From the NCBI GenBank assembly GCA_020631735.1, contig CM036209.1:8965451-9029450 (forward strand): DNA of 64,000 nt, read 5' to 3'. Under the pieces are notes generated by a model. The model searched no databases. It saw nothing but the letters and a program-made list of their open reading frames with translations, and was not told the origin of the DNA. Position 1 is the stretch's first letter. Every line of letters begins with the position of its first letter. Shown piece by piece: positions 44,738 through 56,600 of the stretch. The position numbers and the translations under genes were made by a program. This stretch comes from Saccharum officinarum. Lineage: Eukaryota > Streptophyta > Magnoliopsida > Poales > Poaceae.

Positions 44738-46303
44738 ATGCGTACGCCGGCGGCCAGCGGGTGGCGGCTGCACCCGCGGGGCAGCGGCGGCGGCAGCAAG
44801 CTAACGAGGCGGATAATCAGCAACGTCAAGATCACCCTCCTCTGCGCCTTCGTCACGATCCTCGTCCTCCGCGGCACCGTCGGCGTCAACCGCCGCCTCG
44901 TCTACATCGCCGGAAGATCCGACGACAACCGCGCGGCCGCGGCCAGCACCAGACCCGTCGACGACATCGAGCGCCTCCTCCGCGAGATCCGCACCGACTC
45001 CGACACGGACGCCGACCACGACGACGACGCGGCCGCGAAGCCCAGATCCTCGGCGGAGCACTACGATCGCGGCGCCGCGTGGACGACGTCGAACTACAGC
45101 CTGGGTCCCCGGGTGACGCGGTGGAACGCAAAGCGGCGGCGGTGGCTGCACCAGAACCCGGGGTTCCCGTCCCGCGACGCGCGGGGCGGCCCGCGGGTGT
45201 TGCTGGTCACGGCGTCGCCGCCGGGGCCGTGCGCCAGCCCCGCCGGCGACCGCTTCCTGCTCCGGGCCACCAAGAACAGGCTCGACTACTGCCGCCTCCA
45301 CGGCGTCGAGATGGTGCACGTCACGGCGCGGCTGGAGGACCCCGAGCTGTCGTCGTCGTCGGGCGGCACCGGCGGCGCCGGTGGGTGGGCCAAGCTCGCG
45401 CTGCTACGGCGCCACATGCTGGCGCACCCGGAGGTGGAGTGGCTGTGGTGGCTGGACGCGGGCGCGCTCGTCACCGACATGGGGTTTGAGCTCCCGCTGG
45501 CGCGGTACGAGGGCGCGCACCTCGTGGTGCGCAGCGACTCGTATCTCCTCTTCCAGCGCCGGTCCTGGGACGCCGCCAGCACCGCCAGCTTCCTGCTCCG
45601 CAACTGCCAGTGGTCGCTGGACCTGCTCGACGCCTGGGCCGTCATGGCGCCCCGGGGCCGCGCCCGCGACGACGCCGGGAGGCTGCTCACCGCGACGCTG
45701 GCGGGGCGGCCGCCAGGCGAGGCCGACGACCAGTCCGCGCTCGTCCACCTGCTCATCATCGAGAAGGAGCGTTGGATGGACAGGGTGTACCTCGAGAACC
45801 AGTACTACCTCCACGGCGTCTGGACGGGGCTGATCGGCAAGTTCGAGGAGACCATGGAGAAGCACCACCCAGGGTACGGCGACGACCGCTGGCCGTTCGT
45901 CACGCACTTCGCCGGCTGCAAGCTTTGCGACGGCAGGCCTACCAGATCCAGGTCCGCCGGCGATGGCGACGGTGGCGGCGGCGAAGGCAAGAATCGCAGT
46001 GATGAGTACCCGCTGGCCCGGTGCGTCAGGGACATGGAGCGCGCCTTCAACTTCGCCGACAACCAGGTGCTCAGGCTCTACGGCTTCCGGCACGAGTCGC
46101 TGGCGAGCGACGAGGTCAGGCGGGTGGCGAACCGGTCGGCGAACCCGCTGGAGGCCAAGGAGGAGGCTCTCGCTTTCTTGAAGAAACCAAATGAGCCGGA
46201 TCCATGGAGTAGTGATGTGCGCAAGTATCGAAAGCGCAAAGGAGAGGGAGATTCTGTTCTTGCAAGAATCCTGAGGAGACTGGGATGGCGATCCAAGATT
46301 TGA
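44738..46303 (+). CDS. GT34 glycosyltransferase-like protein with altered DxD motif, 521 aa
   Basis: An uninterrupted, very GC-rich, intronless frame. It is a type II Golgi membrane protein: basic N-terminus, one transmembrane helix at about residues 30-46 (ITLLCAFVTILVLRG), acidic stem, then the GT34 catalytic domain (TASPPGPC, RLDYCRLHG, LAHPEVEWLWWLD, FLLRNCQWSLDLLDAW, EADDQSALVHLL, YYLHGVWTGL, HHPGYGDDRWPFVTHFAGCK, AFNFADNQVLRLYGF). GT34 enzymes transfer xylose or galactose to xyloglucan or galactomannan in the Golgi. The metal-binding DxD, DSDA in the neighbour at 46981-48365, is DAGA here (residues 240-243), and the following 'HG' is replaced in VVRSDSY. Gly/Ser-rich inserts sit near residues 200-220 and 400-420. 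It is either a catalytically dead or re-purposed paralogue. The start was chosen because the helix follows at normal distance. Confidence 0.85.
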   Translation: MRTPAASGWRLHPRGSGGGSKLTRRIISNVKITLLCAFVTILVLRGTVGVNRRLVYIAGRSDDNRAAAASTRPVDDIERLLREIRTDSDTDADHDDDAAAKPRSSAEHYDRGAAWTTSNYSLGPRVTRWNAKRRRWLHQNPGFPSRDARGGPRVLLVTASPPGPCASPAGDRFLLRATKNRLDYCRLHGVEMVHVTARLEDPELSSSSGGTGGAGGWAKLALLRRHMLAHPEVEWLWWLDAGALVTDMGFELPLARYEGAHLVVRSDSYLLFQRRSWDAASTASFLLRNCQWSLDLLDAWAVMAPRGRARDDAGRLLTATLAGRPPGEADDQSALVHLLIIEKERWMDRVYLENQYYLHGVWTGLIGKFEETMEKHHPGYGDDRWPFVTHFAGCKLCDGRPTRSRSAGDGDGGGGEGKNRSDEYPLARCVRDMERAFNFADNQVLRLYGFRHESLASDEVRRVANRSANPLEAKEEALAFLKKPNEPDPWSSDVRKYRKRKGEGDSVLARILRRLGWRSKI

Positions 46304-46980
46304 AATGTTTTTTTTTCTTCTTCTTTTTTGTGTGTGTGTTTTGGTTGTTCGTGGATTCCAGTTTTGTACAATGGAAGGGGAACATATGTACAGCAAGTGA
46401 ATTGCCGTTGCTTGCTGGTTCATTACAAATGAAACATTTCAAGAGGCTATGAATCAAAACATTGCAATGTTCATAATCTTTTGGAAAAAGAGTATAGTAC
46501 ACTGCATCAGTGCCATAAATTTTCTGCTACTAAACTTGAAATAATTTAAGCAGTGCAGTTTTTTTCCCAAAAAAATGGAATACCAAATATATTCAGAGTG
46601 CATCATATGGTCTGAAGTATCACTCTGTATGCAGACGAAAAGAATAATAGCATTCCCAGTTCTGAAGGCACAGTGGCACGCTCGCTGACATTTGATCTCT
46701 CTACGTTTTACTAGTACAAAACAGCAGAAACGATGCTAATCCGAAGAATGATGGTGTATTAGTGTCACAATTCAGTCACATTGTTTGAATCATACTACTC
46801 TTCTGCACGGTTTCATTTTTCTCTGAATCCAAGTATCAAAGCGAAAGCATCAGACATGTAGTAACAGCTAAGCTGCTGTAGCTCAGACTGCTGAGTGCGC
46901 TAGTTTTTGCAAAACAGATAACTAAGACAAATCAAAACGCAAAAGAACTGGTCAAAATTCAAAAATCGTATAACTGTCTT
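46304..46980. other. Intergenic space between the convergent GT34 genes
   Basis: AT-rich, containing the 3' UTRs of both genes. Nothing else recognised. Confidence 0.5.
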
Positions 46981-48365
46981 CTAGGTGCTCGAGAACTTGG
47001 CGTCCATCTTGAGCGCCGCCTCCTTTGCATGGAGCGGGTTGGTGGCCGGGTCGGTGACCCTCCTAACCTTGGCGGTGGTGAGCGAGCGGTGCTGGAATCC
47101 GTAGAGCCTGAGCACCTGGTTGTCGGCGAAGTTGAAGGCGCGCTCCATGCCCCGGATGCATCGGTCCAGCGGGTAGTCCTCGTACCTGCCGCAGGTCTTG
47201 CATCCGACGAAGTGGGTGATGAAGGGCCATCGGTCGTCGCCGAGGCCCGGGTGGTGGTCCTCCATCATCTGCTCGTACCTGTCCACCAGCCCCGTCCAGA
47301 AGCCATGGAGGTAGAACTCCGTCTCCACGTGCACCTTGTCCATCCACCGCTCCTTCTGCACCAGCAGCAGGTGGATGAGCGCCGACTGGTCGTCGGCGTC
47401 GAACGGCGGCCGCCCGGTCAGGCTGGCCGTGAGCAGCTTCCCGCCTCGACGCGTGACGGGCCACGGGGCCCCATGGGCACCCAGGCGTCCAGCAGGTCCA
47501 GCGACCACTGGCAGTTGCGGAGCAAGAAGATGCCGGCGTTGAGCGAGATCCACGACCTCTTCTCGAAGAGGAGATCCGGGTACCCGTGGATGACGAGGTT
47601 GGCGCCGTCGTAGCGGGACAGCGGGAGCTCGAACGCCATGTCCGTGAAGATGGCGTCGCTGTCCACCCACCAGATCCACTCCACCTCCGGGTGCGCCAGC
47701 ATGAGGCGCCGCACCAGGGGCAGCTTGGACCAATACCCCGTCAGCTCCGGGTCCAGGTGCGCCATGTTGTGCACCACGTCGATGCCGTGGAGCCGGCAGT
47801 AGTCGATCTTGTTCTTGGTCGCCTTGAGCAGGTAGTGGTCGCCGACGGGGTTGTCGCAGGGGCCCGGCGGCGATCCGGTGACGAGCAGGACACGCGGCCG
47901 TCCCCCGCGCCGCGGGTCGAGCGGCGGGAACTCCGGGTGCCGCGACATCCACTCCCGCCGCTGCGCGTCCCAGTCCTTCACCTTGGGACCCAGGCTGTAC
48001 TCCCGCACCTTCACCACCGTCGCCGACGCCGAGAAGTTGCCGAAGCTCGCCGCCGTCGCGTTGCGCGGCGACGGCGTCGACGACGAGCCGTCCTCGACCA
48101 CGAACACGACGTCGTCCGCCTCGGAGTCGGAGCGGATCTCGGCCAGGATGCGCTCCACGTCCTCGACGACCTTGGCGTCCGCCGCCGCGCCGTCCAGGTC
48201 GCCGCTGCTGACCAGGAGGTTGAAGCCCGCGGTGCCGCGGAGGACCAGCACCGTGATGAAGCCGCACAGGAGCGTGATCTTGATGTTGTTCAGCGTCCGC
48301 TGTCGCTGCTGCTTCCTGGCGCTGCTGGCACGCAGCCGCCCGCCGCCGCCGCCGGCCACCCCCAT
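46981..48365 (-). CDS. GT34 glycosyltransferase (galactomannan/xyloglucan-type, GT6/GT7-like), with one-base frameshift
   Basis: Minus-strand, intronless and GC-rich. The likely start is 48365 (MGVAGGGGGRL); an in-frame Met at 48431 is less like the family. The transmembrane helix (IKITLLCGFITVLVLRGTAG) is followed by a stem, then the catalytic domain with TGSPPGPC, KIDYCRLHG, PEVEWIWWVDSDAIFTDM (DxD at about 47654-47662), VIHGYPD, LNAGIFLLRNCQWS, DADDQSALIHLL, YLHGFWTGL, HHPGLGDDRWPFITHFVGCK and AFNFADNQVLRLYGF. Around 47447 one G is missing in GAGGCGGGAAGCTG. The first frame then stops at 47418, while the correct continuation runs to the TAG at 46981. All catalytic motifs are intact, so this may be a very recent lesion or an assembly error. 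It forms a tail-to-tail pair with the gene at 44738. Confidence 0.85.
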
Positions 48366-49240
48366 GCTATGGCCTATGGCTATGCTAGTAGCTCGTTCAG
48401 AATTCAGATGCAGCGGTGGTGCACCGTGCACGTGCTTCTCTCTCTGGATCGCTGGGAGCTGTGCGTGATGGCGAGTTCGGGGATGTATAGGGACTAGCTA
48501 GGGAGAGTCTATAGAGGGTTTTGCCTTGCCGACGAGCTAGCAGCAGGCAGGAACGTTCTGTTTCAGTTGGCACGTTTGTGTGCAATGGAAGTCAGCGGTG
48601 GCGCGCGGGAACTTCGAGGGAGAGGTGAATATGAAACTGCTCGAATTTTGGAGCGCTGCATGCTCATGCTGGGCAGCACGATTCCCGTTCTGCAATCTGC
48701 ATTATGCTAATCACCGCAGAGGATCTGAATGCTCTCCGTTCCGTTCATCGCTGACTCTTCCTCCGAGGTTTTAGCAGCAGCAAACACAAATGGCATCGAA
48801 GCTCTAAACTAATCTGCACGGGAATCGTAGCACGCGCAAATCATTAATCAAGACAGCGGAGAATGCGAAATTGACACCAATGTTTTACTGTTCACACAGG
48901 CTGTATGCATGTCCATTCAGAGTGAGCAAGCAACTGGCTTGGTTACTTTTATTTCCATGTGTGCAGGCCACCGACAGAATCACGGCTCTGGCATCAAGCT
49001 GGGGGCACAATCTGTTTTTTATTTTGGAAAGGCAGCAGGAGATCTATATATAGCAGCATTAAAATGGGTCTACACTCAATGAGAGGGTCTAAAAATTTAT
49101 AAAATCAATTTAAAATTTTAGAAAATATACACCTTTAAAATTTATGACGATTAAACAGTTTAGATTAAATAAAAAAATCCATATCAGATATAACATAGAG
49201 TTACATGTCTCAACAAAGCCAAAATAATTAAATGGTAACA
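48366..49240. other. Upstream region of the minus-strand GT34 gene, then AT-rich DNA
   Basis: 48366-48520 should contain its 5' UTR and promoter; a TCTATAG at about 48508 is a weak TATA candidate. 49050-49240 is very AT-rich. No gene seen. Confidence 0.35.
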
Positions 49241-49244
49241 TCCT

Positions 49245-49535
49245 CCTATAGGCCCTGCTTTGTAGGGCTCTAGCTCCCGTCTCTTGTGGTTGTGCCAAAC
49301 ACATGCGAAAAAAATGGCTCCTCATAACGAGCCCAAAGGAGCTAGAGCCAAAAATAAATGTCTTATCCTGGCTCCTCTTTACGGACTTCATAGAAATTAA
49401 TACAAAACTGTCACTGAAGTCATTTTTTGTAAACGTTTTACAAAATGGCTTCAAGCTCCACAGAGAAGCCGCTTCACATGAGGAGCCAAAAAACAAGAGC
49501 CTTTTTAAGAGGAGCTGGAGTCCTACCAAATAAGA
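49245..49535. mobile_element. Foldback MITE with AGCTCC-type inverted ends (about 290 bp)
   Basis: The left arm GGCCCTGCTTTGTAGGGCTCTAGCTCC pairs imperfectly with the right arm GGAGCTGGAGTCCTACCAAATAAG. Inner copies of GGCTCCTC and GAGGAGCC are also inverted. Non-coding and resembles hAT-type grass MITEs. Confidence 0.6.
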
Positions 49536-49570
49536 ACTAAATAAAGAATTACTCCACCAATCCCTAAAAA

Positions 49571-49880
49571 TTGAAATGTCTCATAAAAAAGAAAATAAAC
49601 ATCACTATTGGAAATGCAAAGGAATACAATTGCAAGCGAATGGGGGTGGGAACGGAGAGTACAAGAAGCATGTTCCCATCGTTGGGAGCGGCAGGGCAGC
49701 TTCCACAATAACCGCGATCGATGAACACAACAACAACAACAAAATGAAATGTCTAAGGCAAAGAAAAGAAAATAAAACATCATTATTTGAAATAAAAAGG
49801 CAATACAATCGTGAGCAAATGGGGAAGGGAACAGAGGGGAACAAGGAGCACGTTCCAACCGTTGGGGCGGCAGTGACGTG
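49571..49880 (+). repeat. Diverged direct duplication, about 130 bp units
   Basis: GTCTCATAAAAAAGAAAATAAACATCA...GGGAACGGAGAGTACAAGAAGCATGTTCCCATCGTTGGG (49577-49686) is repeated in diverged form at 49751-49867 (GTCTAAGGCAAAGAAAAGAAAATAAAACATCA...GAACAAGGAGCACGTTCCAACCGTTGGGG). A (CAA)n run separates them. Confidence 0.65.
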
Positions 49881-49989
49881 AAGATGTGGAATGACGGTGA
49901 CGAACATAGCAAAATGAGGAAAAAACCTAAACATATTTCTTTATGAGCTCTTTTACGGTGGTTGAGGGTGCCTTTTGGTGATTTTTTTT

Positions 49990-50404
49990 AAAAACGTACT
50001 TTCCCTGTCACAAAAGAATATACTCCACTCCATCATGAAAAAGTCCACGTTGCCTCCCTTAACTTTTATAAAAGTCTACTTTTCCTTCCTGAACTCTAAA
50101 GCAGTTAAATCATCTTCCTGAACTTTTAAAACCATTCAGTTTACCTCCCTAACCAGTTATAAGCGGTTTTCAAAGGCGGTTTTGTTCTTTTCTATTTTAT
50201 TTATTTTGACTAAATCTTTAAAAAATCATAGTAAATCACGGAAAAATCATAAAATGGAAAATCTAATTTTGTTGGACTCTACATGAGTAGATCTACACAA
50301 CGAACATATAATATGATATGCTTTAGCGCACATTTTTTATGTAGCTTTAGATCTATGCTTTTCTATAATTAATTCACACTCCTACACAAAATCTTTTGCA
50401 CAGC
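49990..50404. other. AT-rich intergenic DNA, probable old DNA-transposon fragment
   Basis: The CCTCCTTAACTTTTATAAAAGTC...CCTCCCTAACCAGTTATAAGCGG stretch has the look of a common grass repeat. No ends were found. Confidence 0.3.
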
Positions 50405-51344
50405 TGAAAGGTCTAGGCCCTTGTTTGGGTTTTTGGTAATTAATGACAACACTTGTGGACTAACTTCTCTATTTGAGTGTGTGAAGGAAAGTTGGTTTAG
50501 TTCATAAGAAAAGTTGTATGTTGATATGGATTTGATTGTTAGCATGATGGAATGTTCAAATCAAACATAGCAAGCAAGTGAAGACCGTAGCAAGACTTGG
50601 CTACGGTGGACCGTGTGCAACGCGATGGTGAAGGGCAAGCTAGTGGGCTTGGCGCTGATGGACCGAATCGATGGTGAAGGGCAAGTTGAGAGGCTTTGGA
50701 GCGACGGACTGCATGTGGTAGAGAAGCTTGAGCGAGACTTGGCGCCGAAGGACCGAGCAGCAGTGAAGAGCAAGTGAGACCAAGGTCGATGGACTTGGAG
50801 TCTATGATGGTTTGAATGATCCACATCATCTATGGAGATGAAGCGAAAGATTCTTTGTTTGTCTCAAGTGGCTTGGTGAATATGTCGGACAACACTTTCC
50901 TTGTGGGCATCAAACTTGTGGAACTTGGTTTTGCGTAAGGCAAATGTATGAAACATAGGGTGTTTCGTTTTATCGGCTATGAGGTGCGTAGAGAAGATAT
51001 AAATAGCCGAGTTTAGGATAGATAGTTGTACTATTAAGATGGCCAAACGTGTTTTGCATTACGGTTATCTAGTGCCACTTGTGAGCTCTAACGTTGAGGT
51101 ACGGTTTGTGGTAAGTGGAGAAAGTTAAAACCTTTGTGAAAAGATTGTTAAAAGCTAACCGGTGATGAGTTGAACGATCGTCTTGCGAGAGATCATTACT
51201 TGGTGTTGGCTTACCTTGAAAAAGGTTTTAAGAAGCGCTGGGACTAACTTTGAGATGCTTTGGAACTCTCCATTTGAGGTGTGGAGTAGCCATCCAAAGC
51301 ATAGGAGGCGATGCACTTGGTGGAGTGTTTTATGGGCAGCCGCG

Positions 51345-51730
51345 GACTGTCCACCCCCTGCTGGTGGACTATACGTCGGTCACTCCCAGAAAACCAAACA
51401 GATTGAAAACAATATGTTCTTGGTTGTTGTGGTAACGGCGGACTGTCCGCGCCCTGGTGGCAAACAGTCCGCCGGTCATAACTAGTGGCAAACAGAGTTT
51501 TTGTAAACTCTGTCTTAGGTGCCGTAGATTAATGGCGGACAGTTCGTGCCCTGGCGGTGGACAGTCCGCTGGTCAAAAACGCTGACAAGCAGAGTTACTG
51601 ACCTTACTGATCAGGGAGCCGAGGGACTGTGGCGGACATCGCGCCCTATGGCGGACAATCCGTGACCCTAGTTTTTGAACCTAACGGCTAGTTGTTGATA
51701 ACGGCAGACAGTCCGAGGCTTGTACTACAG
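51345..51730 (+). repeat. GGCGGACTGTCCGC palindromic array in level-1 LTR
   Basis: At least six dispersed copies of GCGGACTGTCCGC/GCGGACAGTCCG variants, each paired with GGTGGAC or GGTCA, just upstream of the TATA-like box. The architecture is the same as in elements A, B and C but the word differs. Confidence 0.75.
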
Positions 51731-53659
51731 ATTGTCCGGGAATGTCGAATCAGCACAGTAATTGCTAGTTTTTGGGTGCTCCTCTCTATATAGTGGGGTG
51801 CCCAGTTGGTGAGGGTTCTCTTGGCTATTCTAACAGCATACTCTTTGGGAGAGCACCTCCTCTCGTACTCCTTGCTTGAGGGCAACATTTGGAGAGTGAG
51901 TGTATTCCACTAGTGCGAATCTTTGCATGAGAGATTGTTGTGGCACTAGGTGGTCATCGTGCGGGGATGGTTGCTTATTACTCTTGGAGCTTGCCGGTTC
52001 CTAGATGGCTTGGTGATTGTGTCTCCGTGAAGCACGCAAGAAGGATTGTGCGGTGCTCCAGAGTTGGCTTTGTGAGGGGCTATTGAGCTCATCCCCGTCA
52101 AAGAAAGGCAAAGAGCATCTTTAGTAAAATCGAGGCTTGTGAGAGTGTCTAGTTGATTTGGCTAGCTCAAAGTTTAGTGCTCACGTGGAGCCTACCTAGT
52201 GAGGTAGTCCGAAGCTTGTGGGCTTGGAACTAATAAGAGGAGCGACAATCCTAGAACTCGCATCAACGTGGACTAAGTGACTGGCAAGTCACCTGTGGTA
52301 GAACCACCCGAAATAACTAACTTCTGGAGGTACTTGTCTTCCTCTAGACACTCAGTACCCTGAAAGAGAGCTAACTCAAGCAGTTATGTCAAGCACACCC
52401 AACGGGAGAACTCGAAATAATCCACATTTTACATCTAGGATCCAATAATGAGTACAAACTTACAATACTTAGTCCATTTCATACAACATAGAGTCTCATA
52501 AATTTTTTTATTACAATATTAGAGTTCAAAGTGTGATAATTAAATAGCGGAATAAAAATGAACATCTAGTAGTAAGGTACAAGGATCCGTCTGTGCCCAC
52601 CAGAAGAATCCTCCACGCAAGGACTAGCCTCTCAAGGTGCACCTGTAACAAGGGTAAAATAAACCCTAAGTACACAATGTACTCGCAAGACTTACCCGTC
52701 TAGGAGATATATTTCTTGACTCTCAAGGAATATGATAGGCTTTATGGCTTGTGGGTTCCTGGTTTACGGAAAGCAATACTAAAAGTGTGTTCTTATTTCC
52801 TTAGATTATTAGCAGACATGATTAGTTCATTATCCAGACATTCTTTTTTGTAAGATATGTTCTATTTTCAAGCAAGGGTTGAGTAATCAGAACCATTTTT
52901 TCATTGTTCTTATTCCAGTTCTTACTACGGTGCCAGACCATAGTCAAGTCGTATCATCACATAGAAATGGCAATTCGAGAATCAATGTGCCTAGCTAGGT
53001 ACCCCAAAAAACACACGCTTCGCTTGTACCCTAAGCACAAATAAGACCAACCCATTCCACTCCTTTCGAGGGGGTCCAGGTCCTCGTCCAAACTTAGACT
53101 CCAAGCCCCCATGCTTGAGACCTAGTCTCAGCATGGTGCTTAGACCTCCACCTATCCCCGCCTCCAATTAGTCGGTCCAGAAAGAGCTAGAACCCACGAC
53201 AAGAGAGTAACAAGCCTTCCCGCTGAAAGGTCCTTGTTTGGTTTTGGAAATTGAGTGACAACTTAGGTGGACTAATTATGTTTTATGTGAGATACACAGG
53301 TGATTAGTCCACAGGTACATGTGTGTGAGCAACATATGCCATGGAGGTGGAAATGGCTTGGAGATGTTACAAAGCTTGCACATGTGATGATGGAGGAGCT
53401 TATTGCACAAGAGACATGACATCGAGTCATGTGATCAAGGTGGAGAAGATCAAGACATGACTTGGCTTGATGGACTGGTTGCAAGTGTGAAGGGCAAGTC
53501 AGAGGCTTTGAAGCGAGGGACCGCGTGTGACGGTGAAGCTTGAGCAAGACTTGGTGTCGATGAACCGATGCAAACGTGAGGAGCAAGTGAGGTCAAGATC
53601 GATGAACCAATACGATCATATGATGATATGAGGTGGATCATATCATTGTTGATCATGTT

Positions 53660-56600
53660 TGTAACAGAACCATCCAAATTATAAGAGCACAAGTTCAAAA
53701 ACAATCGCCGAAACGATCAAATCCTCAAACTTGAGCCCATATAACTCCGGTAGTCCACGAAATCACGAAGGATTTCAACCAAACCGAGAGCAACCAAGAT
53801 CGAAGTGATTCAACATAACACAACATTTGTTACAATAGTTCATAAGTAGCTCTCATACATCGGAGTACGAATAAGTTATTACAAAACCAAATTAGGAATA
53901 GCGGAAGCAACATAGTTTTGAAACCACATTTAGTTCAAATACTGCCAGTGCGTAGTCACATCCTGCAAAAGCATAATAGAAGAGAATACTACAGAGACCA
54001 TGTCCGATGGTCTAGTCTTCACACCCAACAGCGAAGATAGTACTTTAGGTAACCAGTAAGAATCTGCTACCTGCAACAAGGTGAGAATAAACCCTGAGTA
54101 CGAGAAGGTACTTAGCTAGACTTACCCGTCAAAAATCAGAAATAAGATGACACCAAGGAGTATGCAAGGCTTTATATGAGTGGGCTAGCTTGACACATTT
54201 GCATAAAAGCTTAAGTACAGATAAGTGATCATTATTGCTTTAAGCTTCAAGTTAATCATTATTAACCTATCCTCTAGATTAGTACCTGTACTATAGCAAT
54301 CACTTGATTCAGCTAAGCAAACAATAGTAACCATATCAGGTTATTAAGGCCATCATTATATCATCATCGTCTTCAGAACCATCAGTATATTTAGTGAAAT
54401 CTACGTTGCCTCTGCTCTATCAAGTTTCTCACTATCCGGGAGAGACGGCGATTCGAATCGATTCCAACTCAGTTGAGGGGGTATTCCTAACACCAACCGG
54501 GCATACTTTGCAAGAGTCGTCAACAGTCACCTTTGTTACAACTCAGGATGGGCCCGAACAACACCGCGCTCTTAGGGATTCCAGTGGCCAGGAAGCTCAG
54601 GACTTTTAACTCACCTGCCCTTAGTTCCACCTGGCTCCCCTCCGAGGTGACTTACACTTTTCGGCTTCGCAACCTGAGTTGAGCTACTCGGCTTCGTGAT
54701 CAGCAACCTCAGGCCGGCCAGCTAAGTGTTAGGCTGCGTTCAAAATGACAAAGGAAGTACAGCGAATCGGTCCTTAACTGACACAGACGGGGATAGATCC
54801 ACACCCAAGACCTCCAAACCTTGTTGCTTCACTATCGACATCCCGTCCAGTTTAAGTTCATTATTAACACTTGGTTCTTTTCTAGGATAGCAAATATAGC
54901 CAACCGTGACCCAATACTTCCTACTTTGCAGGTGATAGGAGATCACCTGACATTACCGTTCTAATAAAGCAGGTCTAAGCATATAGATGATCCTATCTAC
55001 ATAGGATTCATGGATTCATATATCTGGACAAGGAATGAAATAATGCAGCAAGGGTTCCAATCAACTCCTACCACTTAATGCAACAATACATATAACATAA
55101 TTAATTAATTGCTTTGAAAGTAAGAGGCTTATAATGCTCCGGGGCTTGCCTTAACCGTACGAGGATGGTTCAGGGTTCAGCGCTCAACCACGGTTCCTTC
55201 GTCTCCTCGGGTTCTGTCGGACTGGGCCTCCTGCCCCCGAATTGGTTCCAACGCCACCGTGTACGTCTTGTGGAACTTCACCCTCGTCACGTTTCTTGGT
55301 GCACCTATGGCATGCATATGCATAGGATCAACTTCATGTATGCACCACGAATGAGATGACGGATATACGACTATGTATGAGATAATGACATGATGAATGA
55401 CATGATCAACTTTCGTCGACCGAGTAAGTGCAAGGCCCTATTCAAATCACTTCACGTATCATGATTAGGTTCACACCAACTAAGCCAACAGCAAGTACAT
55501 GCTTAAAGAACACCAATAAGTATCATGTTACTTATATAATTACTTAACTCCTACTACTTTTCCATTTACCCAATTAATTAGAGCAATAAATCAATATAAA
55601 GCAAAAGTACTCAATTAATTCTACAAAAATTACAGCAGCTACTGGGTCCTGTACAAAGGCTACCATAAAAAATTTACATACATTTCCCATGTATATAATG
55701 AGATATTAAAATTACCAAATGACAAAGCATGCTTTGGCCTAAATTGGAAATCATATTCAAAAGCATCAAACAACAGATTTTATAATTTTCCTAGCTACTA
55801 CAACACATCAGAAGCATGCTCACAAAATTTGAGCTCAAATGCAGGTACCAAATAATTACTAAAATTCTTGCAAGATATAAGCATCTAAACAAGAGAAAAT
55901 TATAACTAATTCATACGGTCACCAAAATTCATAAAATTTAATTATAGCCTACTCATGTCATAAACAGAACCACATAAAATTTTCATGCCAATTGGAGTTC
56001 TACAGAAAAAGATATAATTTCCACCTATTTGCACATGCATTAAAAGTACAATTTATAACTTTATATTTTTCCATAAAACATGTCACGTTATATATTTTTC
56101 CAGCAAAGTGCATTTCATACAAAGCTCAACAAAATTTGAATCACCACAAATGGACAACTAGAACTCAAGTTATGAATTTCTAAATTTTGAGAACAAATTA
56201 AATAAATGAATAAAACTAAAATAAAACAAAAACCTAAATCAAAACTCTAGCTCGGGTCGGCCCAACAGGCCAACGTGGCCCATGATGGCCCAAACAGGCG
56301 CGCCAGGGTGGAAACCCGTGCCGACAGGTGGGCCCTGCCCGTCATACACCCGGAGCAGGGGAGGAACTCCGGTGAGCCAGAGCTCACCGCCGGCGGCTCC
56401 TCCGGCGAATTCGAGGGTACAGACATGACCGCCTCGTTGAACCGCACCTAGGCATCCCCCTCACCAACCTCGTCTATGCCTGAACTAGCTCCCCGACAGC
56501 TAGGGCAGACGGCGGCGTGCGGCTCACGCCGTCGACGGCGAAACTGAGCGGCGCAAGGCAAACCAAAAACCCCTACAGACTCCGAACAACATGGCGAAGC

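Noticed and set aside
44407..45489. 360-aa Arg/Pro-rich frame overlapping the GT34 gene
   Set aside because: It is a shadow frame of the very GC-rich GT34 coding sequence. The 44738-46303 frame has the recognisable domains.
45404..46423. 339-aa minus-strand frame over the GT34 gene
   Set aside because: Antisense shadow caused by high third-position GC; no protein family features.
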